From Acanthaster planci (taxonomy: Eukaryota > Echinodermata > Asteroidea > Valvatida > Acanthasteridae), in assembly GCF_001949145.1 (NCBI RefSeq), contig NW_019091673.1, positions 348,730-367,678 of the forward strand: DNA of 18,949 nt, written 5' to 3'. Positions 8,379 to 17,769 of this stretch are shown here, in pieces (the stretch's first letter is position 1; every line of letters starts with the position of its first letter). The notes under the pieces were generated by a model. That model saw only the letters and a program-made list of their open reading frames with translations, was not told the origin of the DNA and made no database searches. The position numbers were made by a program, and so were the translations under genes.

Positions 8379-8479
8379 GTTGGCCCATCACTGCCCACTG
8401 ACGGGTTCCCTCTCCTTTTTTCCAGGGTTACTACCAAACGCACACAAAATCTCGAAAAATCGCAAGCGGTCCGAGACCG
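8261..8479 (+). CDS. Tentative two-exon small reading frame on the plus strand
   Basis: An ATG at 8261, about 100 bases downstream of the presumed start site, opens a frame of ten codons (MSRIITAFLL). It is followed by a strong donor, GTAAGT, at 8291. A strong pyrimidine-tract acceptor (CTCCTTTTTTCCAG) ends at 8425. Reading on in phase gives 18 more codons and a TGA at 8477-8479; AATAAA follows at 8493. The predicted product is 28 residues with a short hydrophobic N-terminus. The 135-base intron overlaps, on the other strand, the first exon of the SGNH gene, so one or both models may be wrong. No function can be given. Confidence 0.22.
8371..8378 (-). other. First coding exon (8 coding bases) and strong 5' splice donor
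   Basis: On the minus strand the exon reads ATGGAGTG and is followed by GTAAGTGA, a near-perfect donor (GT at 8370-8369). It leaves two bases of a codon, and the acceptor at 6585 supplies the missing one, giving TGG. The phase agreement and the in-frame TGA upstream support this exon. The 5' untranslated part runs into 8379 and beyond with no defined start. Confidence 0.55.
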
Positions 8480-8548
8480 TGAACACGCTGCAAATAAAGT
8501 ATCGGTGCGTACTTCATTAATGAGTACGTTGCGCACTGACTGTGGTAC

Positions 8549-8640
8549 ATGTACACATACATAGTGCGTGTACTAGTGCTCAGCATGTATCCCACGCATA
8601 CATGTACATGTACATTGTACAGTACTGTACTGTACAGGTA
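8549..8640. repeat. TACATGTA/GTAC palindrome-rich block
   Basis: Dense overlapping copies of GTACATGTAC, CATACATG and GTACTGTAC words occur here. The block is self-complementary and can fold on itself. It produces long false frames on both strands, which I do not annotate. Confidence 0.75.
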
Positions 8641-8762
8641 CAGCGTAATTATTCTGATGCACCAGTTGCACGAGCAAAGCGCACGTGGCGTGGCCGGTTC
8701 CGTACAATGCCGTCGCACAGACCTGATGCCTGGGTAGGATAAATATAATTTGAGACATCGGT

Positions 8763-8815
8763 TTTCATTGGCTCTTTTATGGACAAGAAATGGTAACATT
8801 GCAAACGGACCAATG
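8763..8815. promoter_or_regulatory. Two oppositely oriented CCAAT boxes
   Basis: ATTGG (inverted CCAAT) lies in TTTTCATTGGCTC near 8767, and CCAAT in GGACCAATGACA near 8809. Both flanks fit NF-Y consensus fairly well. They lie between the SGNH gene start and the small plus-strand frame at 8990, so they could serve a bidirectional promoter. Confidence 0.3.
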
Positions 8816-8989
8816 ACATTCACTGTGTGAAGAGTATTCTTGCGCGGTTCAGCGTGTGTCAGCGATCGCTGTTTTCAAAAAGTATAGACGGTAGATAGAC
8901 TACAGCGTTACCAACACGGTTCGCAAAGAAGCCATTCATTGGGAAGGAGAGGGACATATTAAGTTGATCTACAAAGGCAGTAAAAACTC

Positions 8990-9094
8990 ATGGCGATGAG
9001 AATGGGTGGAGCGTGGAAACAAACTCTGGATGATTTTTTTCCGAGTTCATTTGGAAATAAAAGGAGCCGGTCAAAGCAAGTGGTACAATACTGA
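8990..9094 (+). CDS. 34-codon reading frame with a PIP-box-like peptide
   Basis: The frame starts ATGGCGATG at 8990 and ends at TGA 9092-9094. The product contains WKQTLDDFFPSS followed by a basic NKRSRSK stretch. LxxFF with a preceding basic/Gln residue resembles PCNA-interacting peptides such as the one in FEN1, although the Gln is one position off the strict consensus. It may be a first coding exon, an N-terminal relic of a transposase or ZMYM-type gene, or chance. No clear donor follows. A weak continuing frame runs towards a donor-like CAG|GTGATA at 9194. Confidence 0.18.
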   Translation: MAMRMGGAWKQTLDDFFPSSFGNKRSRSKQVVQY

Positions 9095-10644
9095 AATAAA
9101 CCACGCATCATTGGAAAAATGCGATCGTGACTCATGTGAATCTTTCAAGCATCAGCCCCGATCAAGTTAAGGAAGACGAATTACCGTATATCAGGTGATA
9201 TTCAATTCCTTTCTATACTTTGTGTTTTTTTGGGATGGGGAAAGATAAGTTTGGGATTTTATTAAGTCGAGCTTGGATGACATGGTCCCTTTCCATGCAC
9301 GTGTTAAGCATTTGGATAATTCGTGAGTAAATGGTTTTTATAAACGTGGTTATTTTTTATTGTTTTATAATGGCTAATTTTAAAATCTAAAAGCCTGTAT
9401 ATTATTCTCTTATCTATACTGACTCTATCGTTTCCATTAATTGTAAACAAATGTGACTTAATTCTTCCTTGATATTTCAGTAGTCTGCATTTATATTTTA
9501 GGTAATGACAACCGTACTTTAGCTAAGTGTACATGTAGTTCGATTTCATTTTTTTGCGTGTTTATTTTTGGCCTAAATTCACATTTACTCAGAAATAGCC
9601 AAAATTAAAGTTCGTAAGTGGCAAATACATGTACTGTACATGTAGATACAAACGATACATTCATAGGACGGCGTTAATGTTAATTGATTACTGTTATTGA
9701 TTTTCTTGATGAGCCCATCCTTTTTTGCCAATATGTTTGCATGCCGCAGTCATCTTCAGGTGAACATTTTTTTTTTCAAATATCTGCAGAAATGAATTCA
9801 ACAGAAAGATCTAAAGTCAGGGTTTTTATTTTTTTTTTTTAAAGCATTGTAAGAAAATTGATTTTTTGCCGGCTGTGCTTGCATTTTCCGAAGTTCACTG
9901 CTAATAATAAAAGAGTGTTCCCCCCCCAAATAAATGTGCATGCGCGTTAATTCCCACATATTTCTGGACTGTTAAAGTATGAAATAATTGGTGTGCCAGG
10001 CTAAGGCCCGTATTATGTGTATACACTTCACGTCACGGTCATAATTATAATCTTTAACACCTTGGATTTTTGTCGCGAGGGGAAATACGAGATCCTGGAT
10101 TGGACTGATCCCGGTGCTTATTGATAAGGACCAGTTGCTAGCTGCTTGGATGCTAAATATACAACTTTTTGGCAGGCCAACAGCGATATTAAGTGAAAAA
10201 TACACAAATACATTAATTCTCTCTTGATCACCATGTGTTATTTTTTAAGCGAATGTCATTAGTAATTGATTTGGGGCAATTTATTTTAAATGTGTGTTTA
10301 TTTTGTTGAACTGTAGATAAATACACGTAAAGCGAAATATCCCATTAACTCCTAAATGTGCTTTGAGCGGGCCTCAGCTCATTTACATAAAAACTGCGAC
10401 AGAGTAGTCAGACGCCTGTATGACGTACAAAGACTACACAATATACATGTACATAATTACGTGACGGGAACCAGTCCAGATCCTGAGTGAGCTGCCTGAA
10501 GTGCATGCATGGGCAAACCTATACATGAGGCATTTCCTTTGCGAAGTGTGCAACTGTCTACCAGAAGTGAAAACCCGTTTTGAGTGTTGTGAACCTTACT
10601 CCCACTATAGGCTCCCATTTCGAGTTTATCTTGGCGAGAGCAAC
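9095..10644. other. AT-rich non-coding stretch
   Basis: Mostly AT-rich with T runs near 9769-9777 and 9829-9840, a C8 run at 9920-9927 and TACATGTA palindromes near 9626-9645 and 10443-10453. A 77-codon minus-strand frame at 9972-10205 has no recognisable motif. Bases 10500-10644 are the leader of the Tc1 transposase; no inverted repeat matching the 3' side was found. Confidence 0.5.
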
Positions 10645-11661
10645 ATGGTCCGAAGACTTTCTCTGTACGCGAAGTCTCGCATCTGTCTGCTAGATTCTTC
10701 CGGGGCTCGCCAAAAACAGATCATCGAAGACCTAAAGAAGGACGGCATAGTCGTAACTCGACGAACGGTACAGCTATTTAAAGAAATTTAAAACAACGGG
10801 ATCTTTCGTGAATAGAGCGGGGTGTGGGCGTCCTCGAAAATTTCCAGCATCCCTAAATCAGCTAATTCACGATTTGTACGAAAATGACGACGAGCTAACT
10901 TCTCGTGATGTCAGCCTTATTTTGTATAACATATTTGGTCTTGAGGTGGCAGAATCAACTTAAATCAGAATCGTTTAAAGTTAGGTGGGGTAGCGAGTGG
11001 ACCGGCCTACTGCCAACTAATACGTGACCCCAACAAGCAAGCACGCCTTGATTTCTGCCGTGATGCTGTAGGTCATGGTGACACCTTCGACGACGTTTTT
11101 TTCACAGATGAGTGTACGGTGCAGCTCGACAGGTACAGCAAGTTAACGTTTCGAAAGAAAGGCTGTCCAAGGAAACTCAAGCCAAAAGCCAAACACCCAG
11201 TTAAGCTGCATGTCTGGGCTGGCATTTCAAAGTGGGGGAAGACTCCCATCGTTGTCTTTCAAGACATAATGGACAGTCACTTCTACCGGGAGGAAATTCT
11301 GGAGAAAACACTTCTCCCTTTCATCCAGAAGCCTTTCCCACTTGGGCATCGCTTCCAGCAGGACAACGATCCCAAGCATACAGCTCGAGAAACTAAAGTA
11401 TTTATGCAACAGACCGGGATCAACTGGTTTCCTTTACCCGTAGAATCGCCCGATCTTAACCCCATAGAATGTCTGTGGCACGAACTCAAGCACTTTCTTC
11501 GACGCAAGGTTAAACTAGCGAGCAAAGATGAACTCATCGAAGGAATTCACCTCTTCTGGCGAACCAAGATGACAGTAGAGTCCTGCACACGGTACATCAA
11601 CCACCTGAAAAAAGTTATTCCCGCAGTGATAGAAGGCAGTGGGCGAGCAACGGGATTTTGA
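10645..11661 (+). pseudogene. Tc1-type (DD34E) transposase with two frame breaks
   Basis: The coding body spans about 1017 bases, close to the usual 340 residues of Tc1-family transposases. These cut and paste the element at TA sites. Frame 1 (ATG 10645 to TAA 10791) gives an N-terminal helix-turn-helix ending RRTVQLF. Near 10777-10782 reading shifts to a frame with the second HTH and a GCGRPRK AT-hook-like motif. Near 10959-10962 it shifts again to the catalytic frame, ending TGA 11659-11661. The triad is complete: Asp in FTDE (11107-11109), Asp in QQDND (11362-11364) and Glu in PDLNPIE (11467-11469), with 34 residues between the last two. Each break fits one lost base, so this is a fairly young but inactive copy, or it carries assembly errors. 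Confidence 0.85.
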
Positions 11662-11680
11662 ATCAGCTAAAGAACCAACC

Positions 11681-11698
11681 GGCTCGCTTTTCAGAGCC
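11681..11698 (+). promoter_or_regulatory. Histone-type mRNA 3' stem-loop-like hairpin
   Basis: GGCTCGCTTTTCAGAGCC has 5-bp GGCTC/GAGCC arms. It equals the canonical animal histone stem-loop except for an inserted GC after GGCTC. Flanks AACC upstream and AACACACC downstream also resemble histone 3' ends, and an A-rich CAAAAATGAAATAG follows, where a histone downstream element would lie. It begins 20 bases after the transposase stop. The insertion enlarges the loop, so binding by SLBP is doubtful. Confidence 0.4.
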
Positions 11699-11699
11699 A

Positions 11700-12600
11700 A
11701 CACACCTTCAAAAATGAAATAGAATTCTTGTCATTCGTGATTATTCTGGGGTTACATTTCAAAACCTAGAGAGCAACGAGGAATCCATGAAACCACTCGA
11801 TATACTTCTTTTATAAATTGAGCCTGACTAACTTCTTAACATAAACTTTTTGATTTCTCACTTTTAAAATAACATGAGGATTGTGGTTACTAGCCGCCAC
11901 ACTTTGTCCCCAGTCACATTTGTCACATTCAAATCAAACCCCCCCCCAAAAAATAACCTCCAAAAATCCTCAATAAAAAAGGAATATATGAACAGTTTTT
12001 GCGATAAGTCCAAAGGTCTTAAGCTCAATGAGACACATGTACAATAGTTATGACCATTGCCAAAAAACCACTTAAGTTCATTTGTTTACAAATCAAAAAT
12101 GGGTTTCTATTCTCAAACATTACAAACTGGAACCATATATGCTTAATAAACTAAGGACAAAGGAAAGGGACAACTCTCAANTTACAAAGATCGTATTGAT
12201 CCAAATCATTAACAGAAAGACATATACGTTTCTAAAGCCCCTCAACCCCTCAATAAAGACGACAACAATATCTACCAGAAATAAGCCTAAACAAACGCTC
12301 ACCAGTTTACGTGTAAAGTTCCAAGGAAGAGGTATAGGCAATTTGTCCCTCAATTAAAATTTCCGCTACATACATTTCCATATGACTTGAAATCATAATA
12401 GCTGATAATAGTTATGGGTATGGGCTTGTACCCTCCTTTACATTCGTTTCCAGTCATGTCAAGAGGAAAAAATATTAATGACAAACGTAGGTAGGTACAT
12501 CAGAACACAACACATAGTCCTGGGTAACAGAGGCAATCACCTTGTGCTCGTCCTTCCCATATATGCATTGCAGACTGTCCAAATATGTTACATTTTCAAA
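11700..12600. other. Non-coding stretch
   Basis: AT-rich, with a C9 run at 11939-11947 and an unknown base at 12181. No gene, TIR or tRNA is recognised. The frame at 12082-12357 crosses the unknown base and has no motif. Confidence 0.5.
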
Positions 12601-12615
12601 GGTCCTCTTTTTTGC

Positions 12616-12626
12616 GGGGGGGGGGG
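12616..12626. repeat. G11 homopolymer
   Basis: Eleven consecutive G bases, a likely site of length variation and sequencing error. Similar C9 runs occur at 11939-11947 and 17499-17507. Confidence 0.9.
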
Positions 12627-12778
12627 ATGGTTGAGCTCTTAGCGACTTTAAAGCCACGAAACATGATTGGTCACTGGGGTGCGGGCATGTACATTGTACA
12701 GTAGGCATACAAATACAGTAATGTACATATACACTCTATACTCTATTTTTATAACTAGACACATCCCTAGCCCTCCCG

Positions 12779-13046
12779 CATTTCACGCACTTGCCCGTAT
12801 GTCCATCCTAGCACTCAAACATGTATGTTCACTCAATTCAAGTGTGCCTGTGAAAATACCCTTACAAAATATATGTGTACCCGTGCGTCCGCGTAAGTAT
12901 AATGTACATATACTCCCCATCCAACAATATAGACCTACATGTATTTTATTTTGGAGAACCAGAATTTAGGTTTTGCTTAAGTTAGGGTTAAATGCACCCC
13001 TTTTCCCATTTCACGCACTCGCCCGTAAGTCCACTCAGGCACTCGT
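12779..13046 (+). repeat. Diverged direct duplication, spacing 228 bases
   Basis: CATTTCACGCAC at 12779-12790 recurs at 13007-13018. The match continues imperfectly: CTTGCCCGTATGTCCA against CTCGCCCGTAAGTCCA, then GCACTC in both. The downstream sequence also resembles itself weakly (runs ending GTATACATTGTACGTAT and GTATAATGTACATATA). Probably two units of an old tandem repeat. Confidence 0.6.
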
Positions 13047-13570
13047 AATTTCCCGCATGTCTGCGAAACCCTTGCACAGTATTTGAGTATACATTGTACG
13101 TATCAGCAACACAGCCATTTTGCATGGAAATCCCGATTTCAATATTAGAATTTCAAAGAATATGAAGATGCTTAAGAGGAATGAACAGAAACTGAGATTG
13201 TTGAAATTACACGACGTTAAGACCGTCTTATTAATCATACAAAATTATACTTTTGTATCTGTACAACGTGTCTGCATGCAATCACTGAGCATGAGTGATG
13301 CGATCACTGTGCCGTTTCCCCTTCCCCCTTAAATAAAAAATTAGCAAATAGCAGCAAGAATTTGTTAGACAAAGGGGAAAATCCAAAAAAAATCATCTTG
13401 AGACCACTTTATGGGATATTGAACATCACAGGGGAGGAGAGAGAGAGAAATCGTCGGAATCGGTATTAATGACATTAAATTAAAAAGATCAAAAATTAAA
13501 ATTACTTTCTTCATCATTGTGTGTCGGGTACCAAAATTTGAACAACCGACTAATCCTGCACACAACACAT
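13047..13570. other. Non-coding stretch
   Basis: AT-rich, with a purine run GGGGAGGAGAGAGAGAG near 13431. Short frames on both strands lack motifs. Confidence 0.45.
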
Positions 13571-13577
13571 ATTTATT

Positions 13578-13735
13578 GTTTGGGCACCCACTAAGACCAG
13601 AAAAGAAAAAAAAAAGTTCCAAGCACCATTTGACTTGGAGCCCCATATCTTTGAGCACCCATAAAGGCAGACTACCATAGTTTGAAGCACCATTGACTTG
13701 GAATGCCATCATAAATCAATGTTTGGGCTTCCACC
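13578..13735 (+). repeat. Short interspersed CACC-type tandem repeat
   Basis: AAGCACCATTTGACTTGGA (13621-13639) recurs with one base missing at 13685-13702. TTTGGGCACCCA, TTTGAGCACCCA and TTTGGGCTTCCA occur between and around them near 13578, 13651 and 13721. This is a degraded minisatellite with a unit of roughly 64-70 bases. Confidence 0.6.
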
Positions 13736-14530
13736 GAGGCCAAAGAGCGCCAGGTTGAAACAACAATTCGTTAAGACAGTGCCAGAACAATTCAAAACTT
13801 CACCAAACTGAAATGATTCTATGTACATATCTAATGTCAACTCATGTTTCCAGACACCGTTCTTTAATTAACTTTCTTTGTTTGCACTCCCCTGTTGCAC
13901 TTACTTAAGGGAAGACATGGTTGCAACAACTGTTAGACACTAGCTACTCCTTCGACTTTGTCATACAATGCACAGCACAGTATTTTATCTACTCTATTAT
14001 TTTTATAATGTTAACAGTAAGGAATCGTTCATAAATTAAGTTGGTGTTTTATCCGCTTTAAAGAAATTGCCCCACGCGCAATGCACGGCCCAAGAAAGAA
14101 AAAACCCATTCATGAAATCCTTACTCCATAACAGGTAGTAAAATTGCTATAATTTCCTCTGAAAATAATTTTCTTCCAGAAACAAATGGATGCCATCTGG
14201 CCTATAAAGGTTGAAAAATGCCCTGTGAAATTAGTTGTGCTTTATCAAAAAGACACGAAGATGTTGGGAAACAAGAGCGCGCCCACTTGTTGACAGCTAT
14301 ACCATGCCTGTCGATTGCCTCCTGGGGGTTAGCCCCAAAGTAAAATGCTGGTGGGATGGATTTCGGACCAGGGCAAAAATGTTCGGGGGTCAAGCTCTCT
14401 GCTGCTATGAACAAACATAACGCCTCTGTCGTATTGAGAAGAAATCAACTTGACACATTAGTGCCTGAATGAACCACAATAGGCCCTCTCATATCCTGTA
14501 ATCAATCTCGTCGGTCACATATACAGGCAC
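13736..14530. other. Non-coding stretch
   Basis: No gene, RNA gene or repeat is recognised. Overlapping opposite-strand frames at 14202-14420 have no motif. Confidence 0.45.
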
Positions 14531-14820
14531 TTCCAGGACAATAAAAAATTGCCTGGGTTAAATTTTAACCCCAGGGAAGGTGAAAACTGCAAGTACTCAT
14601 TAGTTTAGGTTGTTTCAACCCAATATTATGGGTGTTTGAAATAGATTTCTGGTTTACAAACAATGTTGATATCCACTCATTTGGTGGTTGNAAATATGAA
14701 ACACAAAGTAATTCTCATCCTAAAATTGGGTCAACACAGCCCGTATTTGGGTAGTTCCAGATTTTACCCTTCCTTGGGTTAAATTAAAGCCATGCAATTA
14801 TTTTTTTCAATGTCCTGAAC
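14531..14820. mobile_element. Non-coding terminal-inverted-repeat element (MITE-like)
   Basis: The left arm at 14531-14588 begins TTCCAGGACAATAAAAAATT. The right arm, about 14760-14820, reads on the other strand GTTCAGGACATTGAAAAAAA. The arms pair over about 58 bases with scattered mismatches and small gaps. Both contain TTAACCC and GGAAGG blocks. Inner GGGTT/AACCC words near 14608-14632 and 14724-14752 extend the fold-back structure. There is no coding capacity, and total length is about 290 bases, typical of a MITE. A target-site duplication is not clear, so the exact ends and parent family are uncertain. Confidence 0.65.
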
Positions 14821-15940
14821 TTTTTTGAGGGGTCTTGCGTCCCCAAAACTTAACACTGAATCCCCAGTGATCCCTTCTGGCACCGTGAAGACGGATAAAT
14901 GACCGAAAGAATATTGAGGTCAAGCCTCAGGTACTCAACCTTTATATGGTGACCACGGGCAACTCAAGTTAACACCACTCCGGACCGCCAATACCCCATC
15001 CTTTCATCTCAATGGGTTGAAAACTCAATTCGTAAGCAGTTGTGGCGGCCCCAGTGCGAAATGAGTGAGCTCTTCTTTTCTACAGAAAGCCACTGTTTTC
15101 TTCAAGTTCGCGTTTGAAATTGCTATGCATTCAGTACAGACCTATGAATGGGCAAAAGAGAGGGCCAAGGCCCGATGGACGACATGATACATACTCGTGC
15201 AAGGTTGTTAATGGATAAAAATCCGGGTTGTTGGTGACATTTACATGTAGTTGAATTCTTTGAGGGGAGTCGGTTTTGTTATTTTCACTGTATGGGAAGG
15301 AAGTCAGCGCTGATAAATGGGGAACTCCATTTGCCAACTTGATGTGAGATAGACGCAACACGGATTCTTATAACTTGAAGTGCATGAAACCAAAGAATGC
15401 ACACACCACGGCAGCTATAATAAAGAGTAAACATGAGGGAAATCTGTTTATGAAAAAAGCTGATTTTTCATTGAAGAATTTCTTCATTTAGAGAAAAATC
15501 AATTCATATCTTGGGACATCATTGAATTAAAACGTACAACTTGGGTAACTGTCAATGTTCAGCTGTACATCAAGATAAAGGGGGGCCTATTCTTGAAGTG
15601 TATTATTATGCTATGTGGAGTATTTATGACCTTGGGTCATCCTTTCATTTTGAAAGCTTAGTTTTGGAAAGCTATACACGTGGACTGTGTACTTGACTTA
15701 ACGAGAATGTTTCATGTGCATTCGATTTGCTACGAATTTCTACCATTGTTTGGTATTGATTTTTCCCCAGAATCGAAGTTTTTTATCCTTACGGAACCCT
15801 CTATTTTTAATTTATTTTTCAGTATTTTGCACATGCTGCTCATTTCATTCCTGCTATAGTTCTACCTACATGCATGGTAGGGTATATTCGGCATTCGTCA
15901 CCGATTTGACATAATAGACTGGAAAAGGACCAGGACATCG
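14821..15940. other. Non-coding stretch
   Basis: No supported gene. Frames at 15131-15361 and 15714-15914 show no motifs. Composition is mostly AT-rich, with a slightly GC-richer patch at 14950-15060. Confidence 0.45.
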
Positions 15941-15944
15941 TTCG

Positions 15945-15964
15945 TGTAGCCTTCCCAGGCTACA
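15945..15964. repeat. Short perfect inverted repeat
   Basis: TGTAGCC and GGCTACA (7 bp) flank a six-base TTCCCA loop. It is one of several hairpins in a palindrome-rich zone, and there is no U tract to suggest a terminator. Confidence 0.6.
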
Positions 15965-15986
15965 CCTATTTTTTTAAATTTCATTA

Positions 15987-17225
15987 TAGGCCTACATGTA
16001 CATGTGCATTTATAGAGGCCCTCTAGGCCTACATGACAGTTACATGCTGGAAATTCGTGGCCATAAATCGACGGACCTGCAACTGAAAGAACAACGTTCA
16101 TGTCAAGTAATCTGTTTTTATAGTACTTGAAAGGTTTGGAATTTCTTTCTACCGTTGCTAACAATAACAAAGGAATCGTTATTCGGGAATGTGTAGGCCT
16201 ACACCACGGTCTCCTTGTAGTAGTACATTTTATTTAGGAAGCAACCGAGTTATCGAAATGAAAGTAAGAAAACTATAATGCACCCATTTAAGCCTATCCT
16301 ACGAATAGGCTACTTTTTAAAACTTATTGTAAATACATGTATGTCTCGTGTAAATACAGTTCTGAATAATCCTCACACATCACAGGAACTTCAATCGACG
16401 ATAATAGATTTTAAAGTCGAAAGAAAAGTAACGAAACATGTTTGTTATTTTTAATGACTGTTAATTTTCTTTTACTGGTGTTGACAGAGGCAAGGTGTAG
16501 TCTGCACTATTGGTCTCGGTCACCTTGTAGTAATTTTAAAATCCCTGAGAATGGGGTGCAATCTCAATATTTTGACCAAGGGAATTGTGTAATGGAGCCA
16601 TCCTACTTTTTTGTAGTGGAGAATGTAAAGATTCTTTCATTTTCCAACAAACAAATCCATGCCGTCAAATACGAATTTGTTACGCATGCACTAGTAGTGA
16701 ATTAAGTCCAGCACGTGTGTACATGTGATCCAAAACCAGCAGCAAAAAATAAATGTAGATCTTTGTTTGCTTTCAGTAAATGCTTTTAAAAAGGAGACTT
16801 TGAAAGTCACTTGGATGCGACAGACATTCAAAGCCAGATATCATCCCCTATGACTGTGAACTGGGATCGATGGGAATGATGCCAAGAATTTTTGGTGGTG
16901 TTCCCACCCCTGTTTCTTCCAAACCGACCGATCATGTCAAAGTGTTTGAAAATCCGGCCCAAATCCCTCTTGAAGAAATCTTTGGGAAAAATAGTACAAG
17001 ACGAAATTTGCATCCTTTCAAAAATGCACTTTTTCTAAAAATAGGCCTATAGGCTATGAATCGGAAATACAAAGGCGAGGTTTCCTTTTCGAGCGATTAG
17101 GTTCGGAAAACAGTAAGAAAATTACAATGCGCCAAAATAATTTCTGCTATAAACTGATCAACATAATTCGTAAGCGGTGTAGTTTGACGTACACCAGACA
17201 GTGCAAGTGGAACGTAGGCCTACCT
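15987..17225. repeat. Zone of TAGGCCTA-type palindromes
   Basis: TAGGCCTAC-like words occur near 15988, 16024, 16195, 17042 and 17216, some followed directly by ATGTACATGT. An AGCCTAT/ATAGGCT inverted repeat lies near 16292-16311, and TAGAGGCCCTCTA near 16013. No gene is supported in this zone; frames at 16442-16705 and 17127-17405 show no recognisable motif. Confidence 0.6.
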
Positions 17226-17438
17226 GGCTGCCGCAGGTTTGATTTTTCAAACTTCAATGTTGCTAGTGCCATGCCGTTTCCGTCCTGTGATCGGATTACA
17301 TGTATCAGGCGGAACATAACGTGGAAGTATGTTACGGAATCTAGCTGTGTCAAATGTGTGAAAAATCCATGTTCAGGTGATGCGAAAGAAAATATCCTGA
17401 ACTAAAACCTGCTAATTAATGCAAAAAAATGGACGACT

Positions 17439-17478
17439 GCCTTCGACAACATACGAACGCCTTCGACAACATACGAAC
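17439..17478 (+). repeat. Perfect 20-bp tandem duplication
   Basis: GCCTTCGACAACATACGAAC at 17439-17458 is repeated exactly at 17459-17478. Confidence 0.95.
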
Positions 17479-17538
17479 TTGCTACACGTGCATAAATTCC
17501 CCCCCCCGGTGAGAAATGGCCAGCGCAATATGCACAGT

Positions 17539-17578
17539 GAACAAGGACACCAGCGAGCGAACAAGGACACCAGCGTGC
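17539..17578 (+). repeat. Second 20-bp tandem duplication, unrelated sequence
   Basis: GAACAAGGACACCAGCGAGC at 17539-17558 is repeated at 17559-17578 with one mismatch (A to T). It is followed directly by a CCAGTGT/ACACTGG inverted repeat (17578-17600). Confidence 0.92.
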
Positions 17579-17666
17579 CAGTGTTTTTTTAACACACTGG
17601 TTTCCGACTGTCGAGTTACATCGGCCGTATGACAATCACGCTTTGCGCTTGTGCTAACGTACTCTT

Positions 17667-17769
17667 ATACATTGTACACGTACATAAACCTGTACGTGTA
17701 CATACATGTGCATGTACATATACACGTGTTTGTATTATACTGTACACTGTACATGTACATGTACATGTG
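17667..17769. repeat. TACATGTA/GTACAC palindrome-rich block
   Basis: Alternating purine-pyrimidine, self-complementary sequence including three consecutive TGTACA units at 17751-17767 and several ACGTGTAC words. Similar in kind to 8549-8640. It causes false frames on the minus strand. Confidence 0.75.

Noticed and set aside
8431-8823. 130-codon minus-strand frame
   Set aside because: It runs through the self-complementary TACATGTA block, which opens frames on both strands. The protein is repetitive (HVHVCV, YVYMY) and has no motif.
11227-11703. Minus-strand frames opposite the Tc1 transposase
   Set aside because: They are shadows of the transposase coding strand.
13365-13712. 115-codon minus-strand frame
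   Set aside because: It lies over a degraded minisatellite and a poly-A tract, with no domain or splice context.
17578-17600. Intrinsic terminator-like hairpin with T run
   Set aside because: The inverted repeat has its T run in the loop, and the DNA is eukaryotic, so a bacterial-type terminator makes no sense.
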